DNA from: Branchiostoma floridae
Taxonomy: Eukaryota > Chordata > Leptocardii > Amphioxiformes > Branchiostomatidae
Assembly: GCF_000003815.2 (NCBI RefSeq)
Contig: NC_049993.1
Coordinates: 6,178,183 to 6,242,182 of the forward strand
Direction of reading: 5' to 3'
Length of the DNA stretch: 64,000 nucleotides
In this document: one piece after another, positions 44,570-57,800 of the stretch
Layout: every line of letters starts with the position of its first letter
Numbering within the stretch: the first letter of the stretch is position 1
Translations under genes and position numbers: made by a program
The notes under the pieces: generated by a model
Told to the model about the DNA's origin: nothing
What the model saw: only the letters and a program-made list of their open reading frames with translations
Databases searched by the model: none

Positions 44570-44900
44570 CTGTGCAAAGTCTTGCTCTTTCAGTTCCAGC
44601 CCCAAACGGCTCCCCCGGCGTTCACTAGTAACTCATACATCTTGTAACATTTTGAAAGGTAAATTGGATCCATATACACACAGAGAAAAAGACCATCGTA
44701 TTTATTCAACGTCTTGCTGTTAAACAAACTAACTTATGCGCAAAGTATTGCTCTTTCAGCCCAAATGGCTCCCCTGGCGCCCACAAGTAACGCATACACC
44801 TTGCAGCATTTTGAAAGGGAAAATTTGATTCGTTTACAGACAGACAACAAACAGAGAAAACGACCATCGTATTCATTCAACGTCTTCCTATTTAATAGAT
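44570..44900 (+). repeat. Two-copy tandem duplication of about 165 bp
   Basis: 'caaagtcttgctctttcag', 'acggctcccccggcg', 'cattttgaaagg' and 'gaccatcgtattt' recur as 'caaagtattgctctttcag', 'atggctcccctggcg', 'cattttgaaaggg' and 'gaccatcgtattc', with 10-15% divergence. Both copies show related short reading frames (TAPPAFTSNSYIL / MAPLAPTSNAYTLQ), but no family is recognised. Confidence 0.75.
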
Positions 44901-46376
44901 ATACATGAAATTTGGATGTGGTACCCCTTCAGAACTTGATGATTTTAAGGCATGTTCACCCGACCACATCTATTGGTAAATTCTAAGGCAAATGTGACAT
45001 TTGTGACAATGTATCTTGTGGTTTTGTTTGTGAAACATTCTAGATATTGTCATTCTTGATTTCAAAACGTCACATTGTACGAAACGAAGTCAAATAAGCT
45101 TCAAAAATACAAACCCCCTTGGGAGCCTTTCGTGATTTCCCCATTCCCGAAAAGACGCAAATTTGGCAATTTGACGGTCGTCTTAGACACGTTTCTGACC
45201 GCGGCCGGGAGCGGTACTGCAGATTGGGCTCTAATAGGGTATGTAGTCCCGTTTTTTTAACAACAAAAAGATACAACAGATTAGGCTTATGACGAGTGAA
45301 ATCTTCCCGAAATAGGTCCTGATATCTTGGAATACATCTAGAATGACTTTTAAGACGCTAGTTGGCATAGAAAGGATCGTTTTTAGGCACAGCGCGAGTA
45401 GCTCATGAAACTCCAAGTCCGCCCGTCGAAGCGCCACCTACATTCATGTATGCATCATGTATTTACGTAATGAGCAGGTTAAGAATATATATGAACTTCG
45501 TCCGTTTTCCTTGAACAACTTTTTCCTTATACCCAACATTTCATCTGCTTAAATAGGGTGAGGGGACTGTCAGGACATCCCGGTCGTCACCCAAAAACAT
45601 AGACCCTTACATCTGTTTGGAAACGTTTCCGATTTCCCATGACTGTCACATTACCTTGGCCTTTTTCGTCTTTATAGAACTTATTCCTCTATTCCATTCT
45701 ATTCTATTCCTCTATTCTATGCTTGTCTTGATAGTAATGGCATATCTTTGTACATGCTAAGTTTAACAACTTAGATTTAGCCACCGTAATTGGCAAATTA
45801 CTATTTTTTCAGGCGCGAAAGAGGGTGTGAATGCCCTTTGCGTTAAGAGCTAAAATTCACGGTTAATCGTAACCAACCCGCTCTAATTCAACGTTAAGCG
45901 TTATCAGTATATTGTTTGTAACACGTTATTGGGTGTTTTAATTCTACGTAACACGTTGTTATCCTGAATTCATCGTGAGAAATTCTTCGTGACGAGTTGA
46001 CCTGAATAGGCAACGTAAGGTGACGAATACACTGGGTTCAAAAGGACGTTATTGTCACTGGCTCCAAGCCTCATAAATCAACAGTTTTGAAGCAAAAGTT
46101 GCGCCGCCAAATGTAGGAGATTGAGTCCTACAGAATGCGTTTGGAAGCTTCAAAATTTACCGTTATGCGTTGTTGGTCTTCCTGAATTCATTAACCGTTA
46201 CCCATACTCCTAAATTTACTGTTAAGCGTTGCCGGCATCTCTCCATGCAGACCCTCACTAAAAGTATCTTGCAAAGCTAATCTTCCCACCATTTCTATTT
46301 GTGACAAACTGGTTCAAAATTCAAACACAAAACAGACAACAGCAGACTAGCTCAGTTTCTGTATTCGTTAAGTTTT
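44901..46376. other. Intergenic DNA before the KAT14 3' end
   Basis: No gene. The section 45840-46240 repeats words of the type 'cgttaagcgtt', 'taacacgttgtt' and 'accgttatgcgtt'. Confidence 0.4.
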
Positions 46377-46382
46377 TTTATT
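46377..46382 (-). terminator. KAT14: Candidate KAT14 poly(A) signal
   Basis: AATAAA on the minus strand (tttatt on plus), 0.84 kb after the KAT14 stop. Other AT-rich candidates exist, so this is only the first plausible one. Confidence 0.35.
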
Positions 46383-47225
46383 CAACTTCCACATGTGTGT
46401 TACTGAATCTGTATAATTATGTCAACATTCAAACAAAAAGACAAAAAAACAAAGGATTCACCAACTTTATACATAATATAATATGTATCTGTAACAGATA
46501 GCTGATTCTTTACTTTTATCTAGAGTCAGATGATGACAGTCATGAAAACATCATCATCATGATAACTGGTAAACATAAGTTTAAAAATAAATGGTTTCTC
46601 TTTCTTCCTTTCTTTCTGTCTCTTCAAAACATAGACAGTCTTTGTTCTTAATACATGCCTGCATGGAGGCTATATGAGCAGGTAACCTCCTTAATGCTAG
46701 TACCCGCTAGGCATTTTATAGTCAGTTGGAAAGGAGATGACTAGAGATGCAATTACTGTTGGGCATACCATTGACATACATATATCAACTGTGCAACCAA
46801 ACTATTCAACCAGTCCTGAATCGGTAATCTCAATTGGATGATATTAATTACAAAGAAGTGAAAAGACAGTGAACTCAAGATTTCTGCACCTATTCTAGCT
46901 CAAATGTCTTACTTGTTTCTGACAAGTACTTAGCTGTGTAGGACAAACATGTCAAAAAAGGTACATGTATTTCCAACCTATCAATCTTCAAACTACTTTC
47001 TGATTGAATCATAAAACATACATAAGAACAAAAGACCAGACTTCCAGAGGAGCACCAAATGTTATTTTCTGTTCCCTGAATGTGAACTGTTGCTGACAGT
47101 GGCAGAATGTGTCCCTTATTCTATGAAAGCCAGTCTTTTGGTTCCATCTTCTCAACGTAAGGAAGAACTTGTGCCTAAACTCCATGCTTAAGACACTTTA
47201 AAGACACCCCAAAGCTCCTCCCGGT

Positions 47226-50200
47226 TCATCTCCTCAGCCTGAGGAAGAAGGCGTGTTTGCACTCCGTGCTGTCCTCGGGGTAGTACTTGTCATAGAAGTC
47301 AAGGGCAAACTCCTCGACCTTGAAGCCAAACTTCTGGTACAGCATCATGGCGGGGTTAGTGGCGGAGACGTGCAAGGTCACGTCCTTCCCCATACAGGTC
47401 TGCAAGGTCAAGGACAAAAGTCATTTTATTTTAATGTTTGACAAGGATCAGGAAAGAAGCATCTAAATGGTAGATACCAACTAATTACATCACGGCCATT
47501 GTCAAAAATCTAGGATTTGTATAAAATTCTGAAAATCCAAACCATTTCCCATTTGCTCCATTGTAAATAGAATGGCATAATTGCATCATCCATTATGGCA
47601 TAAATCGGACATTGGAGTAAAATATCGCCAGGTCACATTGCATGCTGACCCAGAAATACATGTTTGTGATAGAAAACAATCTTTTACATGTACTTGTAAG
47701 TCCCACAACTCAATAAATAGAACCTTGTACAAAATAAAGTATGATAATAAACACTACCCAAAATGATGGGAGATTAAGACAAAAAAAGACAGAGCTTGAT
47801 CTACAAAAATTTCTTGTAAAGATTAGACCTCGTCATTGTCGTGTGTAATGAAATTAATATGTAATTTACTTGCTGTAGCCTAACCTGTATGAGGTGGTAC
47901 ATCATGTGTCTAACCTGTATGAGGTGGTACATCAGGTGTCTAACCTGTATGAGGTGGTACATCATGTGTCTAACCTGTATGAGGTGGTACATCATGTGTC
48001 TAACCTGTATGAGGTGGTACATCATGTGCCTAACCTGTATGAGGTGGTACATCATGTGTCTAACCTGTACGAGGTGGTACATCATGTGTCTAACCTGTAT
48101 GAGGTGGTACATCATGTGTCTAACCTGTACGAGGTGGTACATCATGTGTCTAACCTGTATGAGATGGTACATCATGAAGGTTCCGATTCCCGCCTGTCTC
48201 CACTCCGGGTGGACCAGAACAAACGACACGTATGCCTCGTTGATTTTGACGTCGGGTACGAGGAAGGAGAAGCCAATCACCACCTGCCTGCAGTAGAGAA
48301 AAAGTTGAAACATGAAACCTCTGCTGTGTTGAAGATAAGATGTCTTATATTTGTTTGTTTATTTGTTTGTTTATCAAACTTAACCATCACAATGGAGGAG
48401 GAGTCAGAACAGGTGATTTTTCACCTCTGCATGTTGCCTCCCCTTCAAATTTCTACTCCACTACTGGCTGAAATAGAGTTTATGTCTACTAGGAAGGCTA
48501 CAAGTCTGGGTAGTAAAGAACGTTCTTAGATCGCGACAGTTTCACGTCCACACCTGCGGGCGAGCACGGTTGTTCGACGTCGAATAGCGACGTTTGCGCT
48601 CGTTCCGTAGGTGTGGCGTTCGAACGCGTTTGCACACTTGAATAAAGTGGAGTTGAGTATAAGCATTCAAAGCGGCTGGTCGTGTCTTCTTTTGTTGTCC
48701 GTCTGTCGAGCTCTCAACCCTCCTAAACCCGCTGCAATGGACCACCATCCTACATTCCCTACATTTATTCCCTACAGTTTATTTCCTGGGATGTCCCTGT
48801 AGCTCAACGGGTATCAACCTAATAGTTGAGCCCCTTGTTCAAATCTGTCAGTTTCTGGGAGAGCTCAGTTCAAATCTAGGGATGAGCATCTCTGTGACGG
48901 CTGCATCTGTCTTTCTGAAGGTGTTAAGTTCGAGGAGGCGCCTCAAGTACATAAAAGGGGAAGGGCTACCAACTCTCCATGTAAAAATATACCCTGCTAC
49001 AACAACAGCAAGGAAACATGCTCACCTACCGGGTATGTACCACTAGGCAATACAAGGTTTACAACAACAACAGCTTCGAAGGATTGCTTAGATTCATAAT
49101 GTACTTACTTGTACAGCACCACCACACTGAAGTCTGGGTACTGCAGGCATTCAGACACTGAGAGGGAAAACAGATCAAAGTACATCGGATGTTGACAGCA
49201 AGTAATGATTAGAATAAGGCCATACAAAATGAATCAACAAAGTGACAAAGCTATTGATGACGGCAAAAATTAGCAGCAACAACAGCATTCAAAGTTTTGA
49301 CTTGGGGAGGAAAAATGGCCTTATGAACGTATGATGTGAGCACTATGTAATATCATAATAGTTTAACCATTATAAGGTTTACTGGCAGTCTTGCAGGTGA
49401 TATAAGCTATTGTAGTAGTACATTGTAGTTTGAGCCACTCACAGTCGATGCCAGGCCAGAAGTACTGTCTGCACAGGGCGTTGACTGTTGGGATGTGCTG
49501 TGGACGGACGTAGCAGTAGTCTATGGGTGCGGGAGGGGGAGCTATCCACGTGGGGTCATTCCTGTAAGGACCAAAAAGAGACAAGAGATAACATTTGTAG
49601 ATTAAAAGTGGTCCTGAGGACAGAGAAAAAAAGCATGATGTTATAGATGCTTCATCAATAGTTATTATGATTGCATTTGCTTTATAATTATACATCACAG
49701 AAAACACACTTAACATTTGAGCAAAGTAATCCTGATAAACCAAGGACCACTACTCTTTTCAATAAGTGCGGTGGGTTCCTGAACATGCTTGAGGTGTGGC
49801 TCTCCTCAAACACCTCCATTTAACGTCCTATTAGGGGGACCGTCCTAACTGCACCTAGGTACTCATTTTCACCTGAGTGAAGCAAGGAAAGCCGTGTTAA
49901 GTGCCTTTCCCAAGGATACAAGATCAGTGGCACATCAATGGATTTGAACCCAGAACAAACATTTGACCATATGATTTCATAAATATTTAGAATGAAAGCT
50001 GTACCTGTGTGGATAGGCCTGTATCTCCATGAGAAGTTTGAGTTTGAGTGGTCTGCTCTCATAGTCACGCCTGATGTAGGGTTTCAGTACTCTGTTGGAA
50101 CAGAATCATACATGTCAAGAGCGAGAAAACCAGACATAAAAAAATGTAGTTTCACTACAACACATGCCTACAATATAATGTAACCCGTGATTCTTCTGAT

Positions 50201-53200
50201 TTGTCACTATTATAATAATGGGCCCCCTCCCCACTCACCTGGCAGTGCAAGTAAGGACAGATGATACTCTGTAACCCTGTGATCTTTTAGCCTGGTATCC
50301 AGCTGTGTTGTTAGCCTGGTATACAGCCGTATGATGCAAAAGACTCGGGAGCTATAATAATATTATAGCTCCCGAGTCTTTTGCATTTGAAGAGAGGACA
50401 GATGAGACTCAGGAGCTATAAAACATGGCTGGATACCAGGCTACTTATTCTTCTTATTTTGTCACTAAAAATGCACCCCCCTCCCCTCTCACCTGGCAGT
50501 GGAAGGACTGATGATACTCTGCAGCCCTGTCTGTTCCCTACTCACCTGGCAGTGTAAGGACTGATGATGCTCTGCAGCCCTGTCTGTTCCCTACTCACCT
50601 GGCAGTGTAAGGACTGATGAAACTCTGCAGCCCTGTCTGTTCCCTACTCACCTGGCAGTGTAAGGACTGATGAAACTCTGCAGCCCTGTCTGTTCCCTAC
50701 TCACCTGGCAGTGTAAGGACTGATGATACTCTGCAGCCCTGTCTGTTCCCTACTCACCTGGCAGTGTAAGGACTGATGATACTCTGCAGCCCTGTCTGTT
50801 CCCTACTCACCTGGCAGTGTAAGGACTGATAATACTCTGCAGCCCTGTCTGTTCCCTACTCACCTGGCAGTGTAAGGACTGATGATACTCTGCAGCCCTG
50901 TCTGTTCCCTACTCACCTGGCAGTGTAAGGACTGATGAAACTCTGCAGCCCTGTCTGTTCCCTACTCACCTGGCAGTGTAAGGACTGATGAAACTCTGCA
51001 GCCCTGTCTGTTCCCTACTCACCTGGCAGTGTAAGGACTGATGATACTCTGCAGCCCTGTCTGTTCCCTACTCACCTGGCAGTGGAAGGACTGATGATAC
51101 TCTGCAGCCCTGTCTGTTCCCTACTCACCTGGCAGTGTAAGGACTGATAATACTCTGCAGCCCTGTCTGTTCCCTACTCACCTGGCAGTGTAAGGACTGA
51201 TGATGCTCTGCAGCCCTGTCTGTTCCCTACTCACCTGGCAGTGTAAGGACTGATGATGCTCTGCAGCCCTGTCTGTTCCCTACTCACCTGGCAGTGTAAG
51301 AACTGATAATACTCTGCAGCCCTGTCTGTTCCCTACTCACCTGGCAGTGTAAGGACTGATAATACTCTGCAGCCCTGTCTGTTCCCTACTCACCTGGCAG
51401 TGTAAGGACTGATAATACTCTGCAGCCCTGTCTGTTCCCTACTCACCTGGCAGTGTAAGGACTGATGATGCTCTGCAGCCCTGTCTGTTCCCTACTCACC
51501 TAGCAGTGTAAGGACTGATGATACTCTGCAGCCCTGTCTGTTCCCTACTCACCTGGCAGTGTAAGGACTGATGATGCTCTGCAGCCCTGTCTGTTCCCTA
51601 CTCACCTAGCAGTGTAAGGACTGATGATACTCTGCAGCCCTGTCTGTTCCCTACTCACCTGGCAGTGTAAGGACTGATGATACTCTGCAGCCCTGTCTGT
51701 TCCCTACTCACCTGGCAGTGTAAGGACTGATGATGCTGCAGCCCTGTCTGTTCCCTACTCACCTGGCAGTGTAAGGACTGATGATGCTCTGCAGCCCTGT
51801 CTGTTCCCTACTCACCTGGCAGTGTAAGGACTGATGATACTCTGCAGCCCTGTCTGTTCCCTACTCACCTGGCAGTGTAAGGACTGATGATACTCTGCAG
51901 CNNNNNNNNNNNNNNNNNNNNNNNNNNNNNNNNNNNNNNNNNNNNNNNNNNNNNNNNNNNNNNNNNNNNNNNNNNNNNNNNNNNNNNNNNNNNNNNNNNN
52001 NCAGTGTAAGGACTGATGATGCTCTGCAGCCCTGTCTGTTCCCTACTCACCTGGCAGTGTAAGGACTGATGATGCTCTGCAGCCCTGTCTGTTCCCTACT
52101 CACCTGGCAGTGTAAGAACTGATAATACTCTGCAGCCCTGTCTGTTCCCTACTCACCTGGCAGTGTAAGGACTGATAATACTCTGCAGCCCTGTCTGTTC
52201 CCTACTCACCTGGCAGTGTAAGGACTGATAATACTCTGCAGCCCTGTCTGTTCCCTACTCACCTGGCAGTGTAAGGACTGATGATGCTCTGCAGCCCTGT
52301 CTGTTCCCTACTCACCTAGCAGTGTAAGGACTGATGATACTCTGCAGCCCTGTCTGTTCCCTACTCACCTGGCAGTGTAAGGACTGATGATGCTCTGCAG
52401 CCCTGTCTGTTCCCTACTCACCTAGCAGTGTAAGGACTGATGATACTCTGCAGCCCTGTCTGTTCCCTACTCACCTGGCAGTGTAAGGACTGATGATACT
52501 CTGCAGCCCTGTCTGTTCCCTACTCACCTGGCAGTGTAAGGACTGATGATGCTGCAGCCCTGTCTGTTCCCTACTCACCTGGCAGTGTAAGGACTGATGA
52601 TGCTCTGCAGCCCTGTCTGTTCCCTACTCACCTGGCAGTGTAAGGACTGATGATACTCTGCAGCCCTGTCTGTTCCCTACTCACCTGGCAGTGTAAGGAC
52701 TGATGATACTCTGCAGCCCTGTCTGTTCCCTACTCACCTGGCAGTGTAAGGACTGATGATGCTCTGCAGCCCTGTCTGTTCCCTACTCACCTGGCAGTGT
52801 AAGGACTGATGATACTCTGCAGCCCTGTCTGTTCCCTACTCACCTGGCAGTGTAAGGACTGATGATACTCTGCAGCCCTGTCTGTTCGTCCGTCCCCACC
52901 AGCCTGTTCAGGAAGGTGCGTGGCTGCTGCCCCTGTGCCTTCACCGTGTGCGCCCGGCTCTGGAACCGGTCCAGGATGCGGAAGTCGCCGGCCGACCTTG
53001 AGACGAGCCCCTGCAGCCTGGACGGACTGAAGGGTTCCGGCCAAGCGTTGTCGGTCGCGGTTGCTGTCCCCGTTGCCTCTTGGATACTCGCTGCCACCGC
53101 AGCGTCAATGTCAAACAGGGGCAGTCCTCTCTCTCTCTTCATCTGTTGTGGAGTGAGGGAGTGTTTTATATCACTGGAACAGTCAAATGTTCTGACTTCC

Positions 53201-54737
53201 AGCAATCATATATGTACAGGGGAGATGGAAATATGCTGGTTGGGCCAGAAAAAGATTCAGTTAACAGATACAAAATGAACCTATCGTTGGATAAATTCAA
53301 CTTCTCCTTGCTTTTCTGTTATAGTGGACATAAAAGAACAGCTATGTTTTATGATCAATGGCTTGTCTAGTTCCATTAGGAATATGATTTTTTCTACAGT
53401 ATGAAATAAGGAAAATGGTTTTGTATAACCTTATACAGTTCATTTCTCTCTATGGTATACCATCTACACTCTACTACAAATTGACATTCATCCTCTATTT
53501 TATTTAAATTACAATATTTGCATAGTCTTTGTTCCAGAGGGGTGCATATTAAGACAAGCGGTTGTACACCCACCTGCCTGACCAGCAGCTTCCTGCGCAG
53601 CCGACGCGCCTGCGGAATGCTGTCCACTGCCGTCAGGTGCGCATTCAGGTGGCGCAGCAGCTGCCTCTCCTCATACAGGCTCATGGTGACGTACCTGGGA
53701 ACATTCAGTTGTTTGTTTATTTGTTTGTTTATTTGCATGAGACAAAATGTCTGAGTTTATTTCAAATATGGAAGTTGGACTTACACAAATATCTAAGTCT
53801 TGGAACATTTCCTTTGAAATTGAAAATTGACAACAAAAAATAATGCAGCAAATCAAGTTAAAGTATCACTTAAGCAACAAATTTGTGTTGCTTCCAGCAC
53901 GGTAAGATTTAGAATATAGAAAGAATATAGATAGATTTAATTTTATTTCCTTCATTTGTATCCATATCTATTGTATTACGTTTATGTTGGTATGGTGGCC
54001 TTGAATAGGAGACCTTTATAAGGAACACCAGTTCCACTGTGATGGAAAAGCTTAAGTAAAGGAAGAAAGAAAGAAACACATTAAGGAAATTGTACTTTGG
54101 TTTCTTGGGTTCCTCTGTTTCCTCCTCTTCCTCCTTCCCTTTCCGCACTGCACCTTTCTCTTCTTCAGCATCATCTACCTTCTCTACTACCTCTTCCTTC
54201 ACTTTGTGTTCTTCCTCTCCCTCACTCTCCCCTTCCTCACTTCCCTCTGTGGACGTTCTCTTCTCCTGTTTGTCCCCCTCCTGGGGGGTGGTAGGAGGGG
54301 GGGTGGGGCAGCTGAAGAGGTTGGAGGGGGGGAGCTCCATGCCAGGGTCGAGCTCCAGGTCTGCGTCATCACTCAGTATCGCTTCAGGAAGGGTTTCTGG
54401 GAAAAACAGTAACACAGTAACCAGAACGGCACACAATTCTTTTGTGACTACTGTAAATTCATTTACTCTTGAGGTGGTTTCATTTTGTGGTAGGACGGAA
54501 ATGGAGCTTTTTGCAGTGTTTTGAATTTGTTAACGTTTGTGAATACATTCAAAACACATATTTGCAGTGTACCACAGAAACAGCGAAAATAAAACCCAAG
54601 AGAAAGTTTGCCAGCATATGTTTTACTTTATACCAACACATAAATGCTTCTGTTTCCCTGAATGACCAAAAGTTTGCACTTTCACAGAGCTGTATTGTCT
54701 TTGCCAATGAAGTTATATTTTGGGCATGTTTGTCTCT

Positions 54738-54810
<73 letters not shown>

Positions 54811-57800
54811 CTAAATATCTAGAGAAGCCTTGGATGGATCCTGAGGATATTTCAATAGGTAGGCAGGTTGGGGTCAGAAAAACAAAGGTCAAGTTCGATA
54901 ATGGGCCCACTAGCAGCTTTTTAAAGTACTGCAGCGTAACTCCTATTTCTGTAGTCTAATTTACATAATCGTTGAACCACTTACCATCTGGCCTGAGGTC
55001 TCTCTCTGTCAGGAAGCCACTCAGAGGAGTGCTGCAGGCAGAACGGGAATCCAGCCCTGCAAACATCTAAACAACAACAACAACAAACATGTGCTGTAAA
55101 TGCCTTCAAGTTTGTGGTGACTTAAATTCACAGCAGGGCTTCCGCTTTTAATTTTTCGTCCCTTTCATTGTTTTGGAGCCCATGTTGTTGATTTTCCTGT
55201 TAAAATATGTCATTTCAAACCTGTGAAAATAAAGTTTCAACAGTTTTGTCATGAAGGTATGGATGGAGTAGAATTTTTTTCCATCCTTAGATGGAGGGAC
55301 AGGTCCAGGAGACCTTGAGAGTAAGGAGAAAATTGAGTTTCTGTGGTGCTTTTAAGTTTGTGATACACTACAGCCCCATACTGGGGTAATTGTAATATTG
55401 AATGAAATATCAACAATGTATGACTAGCATCCATTCTAGTAGCGGGCTCCAAAGTCTCATTGAGGTATTAATTCAATAATAGACCAATTCATTGATTATA
55501 ATATTTTGATTCATTGGTTTATTACTCAGTTGATTGATTGTTTGATTGCTTTGAGGAGGTTTTTATTATACAAATAATCAAACCTCTGTCTCTGAGAACT
55601 CGAGGTCATCTGAGGGCGTAGGGGTGGGCGTGGCCAGGTCCTCCCGGGACACGTTTGGCGATGTGTCTGATGAGGTGGATCCAGGCTGGAGTCAAACACA
55701 CACTTACAGTTAGAAATGGTAAAACTCTTTCCCAAACCATGTATATACTCCGATACATGTACCGTTAGTGTTAGTCTGTGCTCTTATTGCATTTTACTAA
55801 CATGGGGATGAAAAAAAAATGGGAGGACCACCAAGATCACATGAATAGGTTTTTATATACAAGCATAAACTTTTGACAGACAATACAGACTAAAATTAAG
55901 GGTTAATGACCTGCTTTCCTTCAGTATATACGGTGCCATAATTCATGATCGGTTCCTACATGATTGTATAATGAGCGACGGAGCATAGCGTAATTCCATG
56001 TGTTACTGTGTTATAACCAACATGAAAAGGGGCCATTTGATTGGTTGACGTCGCCTGGCTATATGATAATGACAATTAACATACTAAAACAACCAAAGAT
56101 GAAGAAAGGAAAATGAATGTGCTTACCTGGGGAGACACTGATGTCCCTTTCTTGGCTTTCCTGATGTCCTTCGCTTCCTGTAAAATATGTCCAACATGTG
56201 GGTGATACAAACAACTCCTGTGTTCTGACATGGTAGAGAAAAGGGTTGTGTACTTGTACATGGCCACTACAGTCACACAAGATGCTGTAACCCAATGACA
56301 AACTGACCAAACCATGGCGTGTAATTCAATTGTCTCACGAGACTGAATGATGCCAACAATGGACTGTATACATTCCTGTGAAATTGTTCGGGTACAGGTT
56401 CAGACCTAAACATCAACAAGTGTCCCTGTACCTCTGCCTTTCACAAATCACCCGGATAGGAGACCTGGCAAATCCCTGTCTTGTTATCAGCCAGCAAAAG
56501 GTTATGTCACCCCGTAAGGTGCTATAAGCCCGTCGTGTGTAAACATATCGACCACTGATGATGATGATGACATCATCCTTATGTACTATTCAGATCTTTG
56601 GTATATTGTAAATGTGTTTGTTCTTACATGTTATTCTGTTTTAAAATGAAATGATTAAAATTAAAGTACAAAAAAGAAGTTATGAGTCCCCGTACCAGAG
56701 TCCTGGACCTCTTCTCCTTGATCTCCATAGCTGACTGGATGGACATCTGTTTTTTCCGACACCTCAGCCCTTCGACGCGGATGGTCGGCTCAAACATGTC
56801 CCTCCGCGGGCGCTTAAACACCTGTTTGGGCGGGGCCTCGCCTGGGGAAGACAAGGTGGCAGACATTTACATCAGATTAGACACAGGACAGTAATCACAG
56901 AGGAAAACTTCTTCCCGAAAGCAGCACATATGGCCCTACATCTTCACCTCCACTAATCTTGAATGAACTTTAAGAAGTTCAACTTAAAATCAACCCAAGT
57001 CAATTGCATCCATCTTTGGCACAGGTAAAGAGGAACACTACATAAAGGATAAGAAGTCACAAAAACACAAGACTTTGCAATTAGTTGTTACCGGTACAAA
57101 AGTTAGCCTCCATAGCAGGCTCTTTTCTTGGCTCATAACACTTTTGTTGGCCATTTCTTTTTGTACTGGGTCACTTGAAAAAGGCCCCAGAGAGCCCTCT
57201 AATATTGGAGGCACACCTGAGTTTTCTGGCCAGTACACGGGTGGCTTGTTCTCGATCAGGCCCCACCATGCAGGTTCGTTGAATTCTCTCGCTCCTGATC
57301 GGAACACCTGGTGGTTGCCTACGGACAACACCCCGGCAACGGTGCTCCACCAAGTTGAGGTCTTCTTTCTGTTCAAACACAAATGTAGGCTGAGCAGTTA
57401 ATGCCATGGTTCAAAAACACCAGGTCCAGGGTTACTCATTCCTAGACTGAGAATGCTACATTCAGGAAGAAATAAATCCACTAAGGCCATGTTGATTTGA
57501 TTATATGGATGACATCCTCTGGGAATCCCAAAACTGATGCAAGCATGCAAATAAAAAAAAAAAAGTTAAGCAAAAATAAAAAGTTGCCTCATCAAATTTG
57601 AGTGATCTGGAAGGTTGGACAAATAACAAGCACAGAGTATAGAATACAGAACAATAGATTCTTCTTTTAAGTTTTCACATGCTTCTTCTTTGACATTGGA
57701 ATTGACATTAACATTGGTATAAATTTTCCGATACACACATGTATATAAATATTTTATTTTTGGAAACGACTGAAAATTGCTGCATGCGATGTCATCCAGA

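Larger units (their letters stand above)
47226..53694 (-). other. KAT14: KAT14 exons 11-17: central conserved region and GNAT domain
   Basis: Exons in transcript order: 53574-53694, 52844-53142, 50005-50091, 49443-49561, 49109-49157, 48155-48287, 47226-47399. Exon 12 runs MKRERGLPLFDID to DFRILDRFQ and ends QSIISPYTA in phase 2. Exon 13 continues RVLKPYIRRDYESRPLKLKL. Exon 14: DYCYVRPQHIPTVNALCRQY. Exon 15: LSECLQYPDFSVVVLYK. Exon 16: VVIGFSFLVPDVKINEAYVS and VLVHPEWRQAGIGTFMMYHL, containing GNAT motif A. Exon 17: CMGKDVTLHVSATNPAMMLY, GFKVEEFALDFYDKYYP, ECKHAFFLRLRR. The ends of exons 12 and 16 are the starting points of two minisatellites. Confidence 0.93.

Noticed and set aside
47894-48529. 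Plus-strand 211-codon ORF with a repeated peptide
   Set aside because: It is the antisense of the 30-bp array and KAT14 exon 16; openness follows from the period being a multiple of 3.
48790-48870. Functional tRNA gene
   Set aside because: A- and B-box-like words are present but no cloverleaf can be paired and the sequence continues as a SINE.
50462-52886. CRISPR-like regular array
   Set aside because: Units abut without unique spacers, the unit is an exon-intron border of KAT14, and the DNA is eukaryotic; it is a minisatellite.
54090-54524. Plus-strand Ser-rich 144-codon ORF
   Set aside because: Antisense shadow of the Glu-rich KAT14 exon 10.
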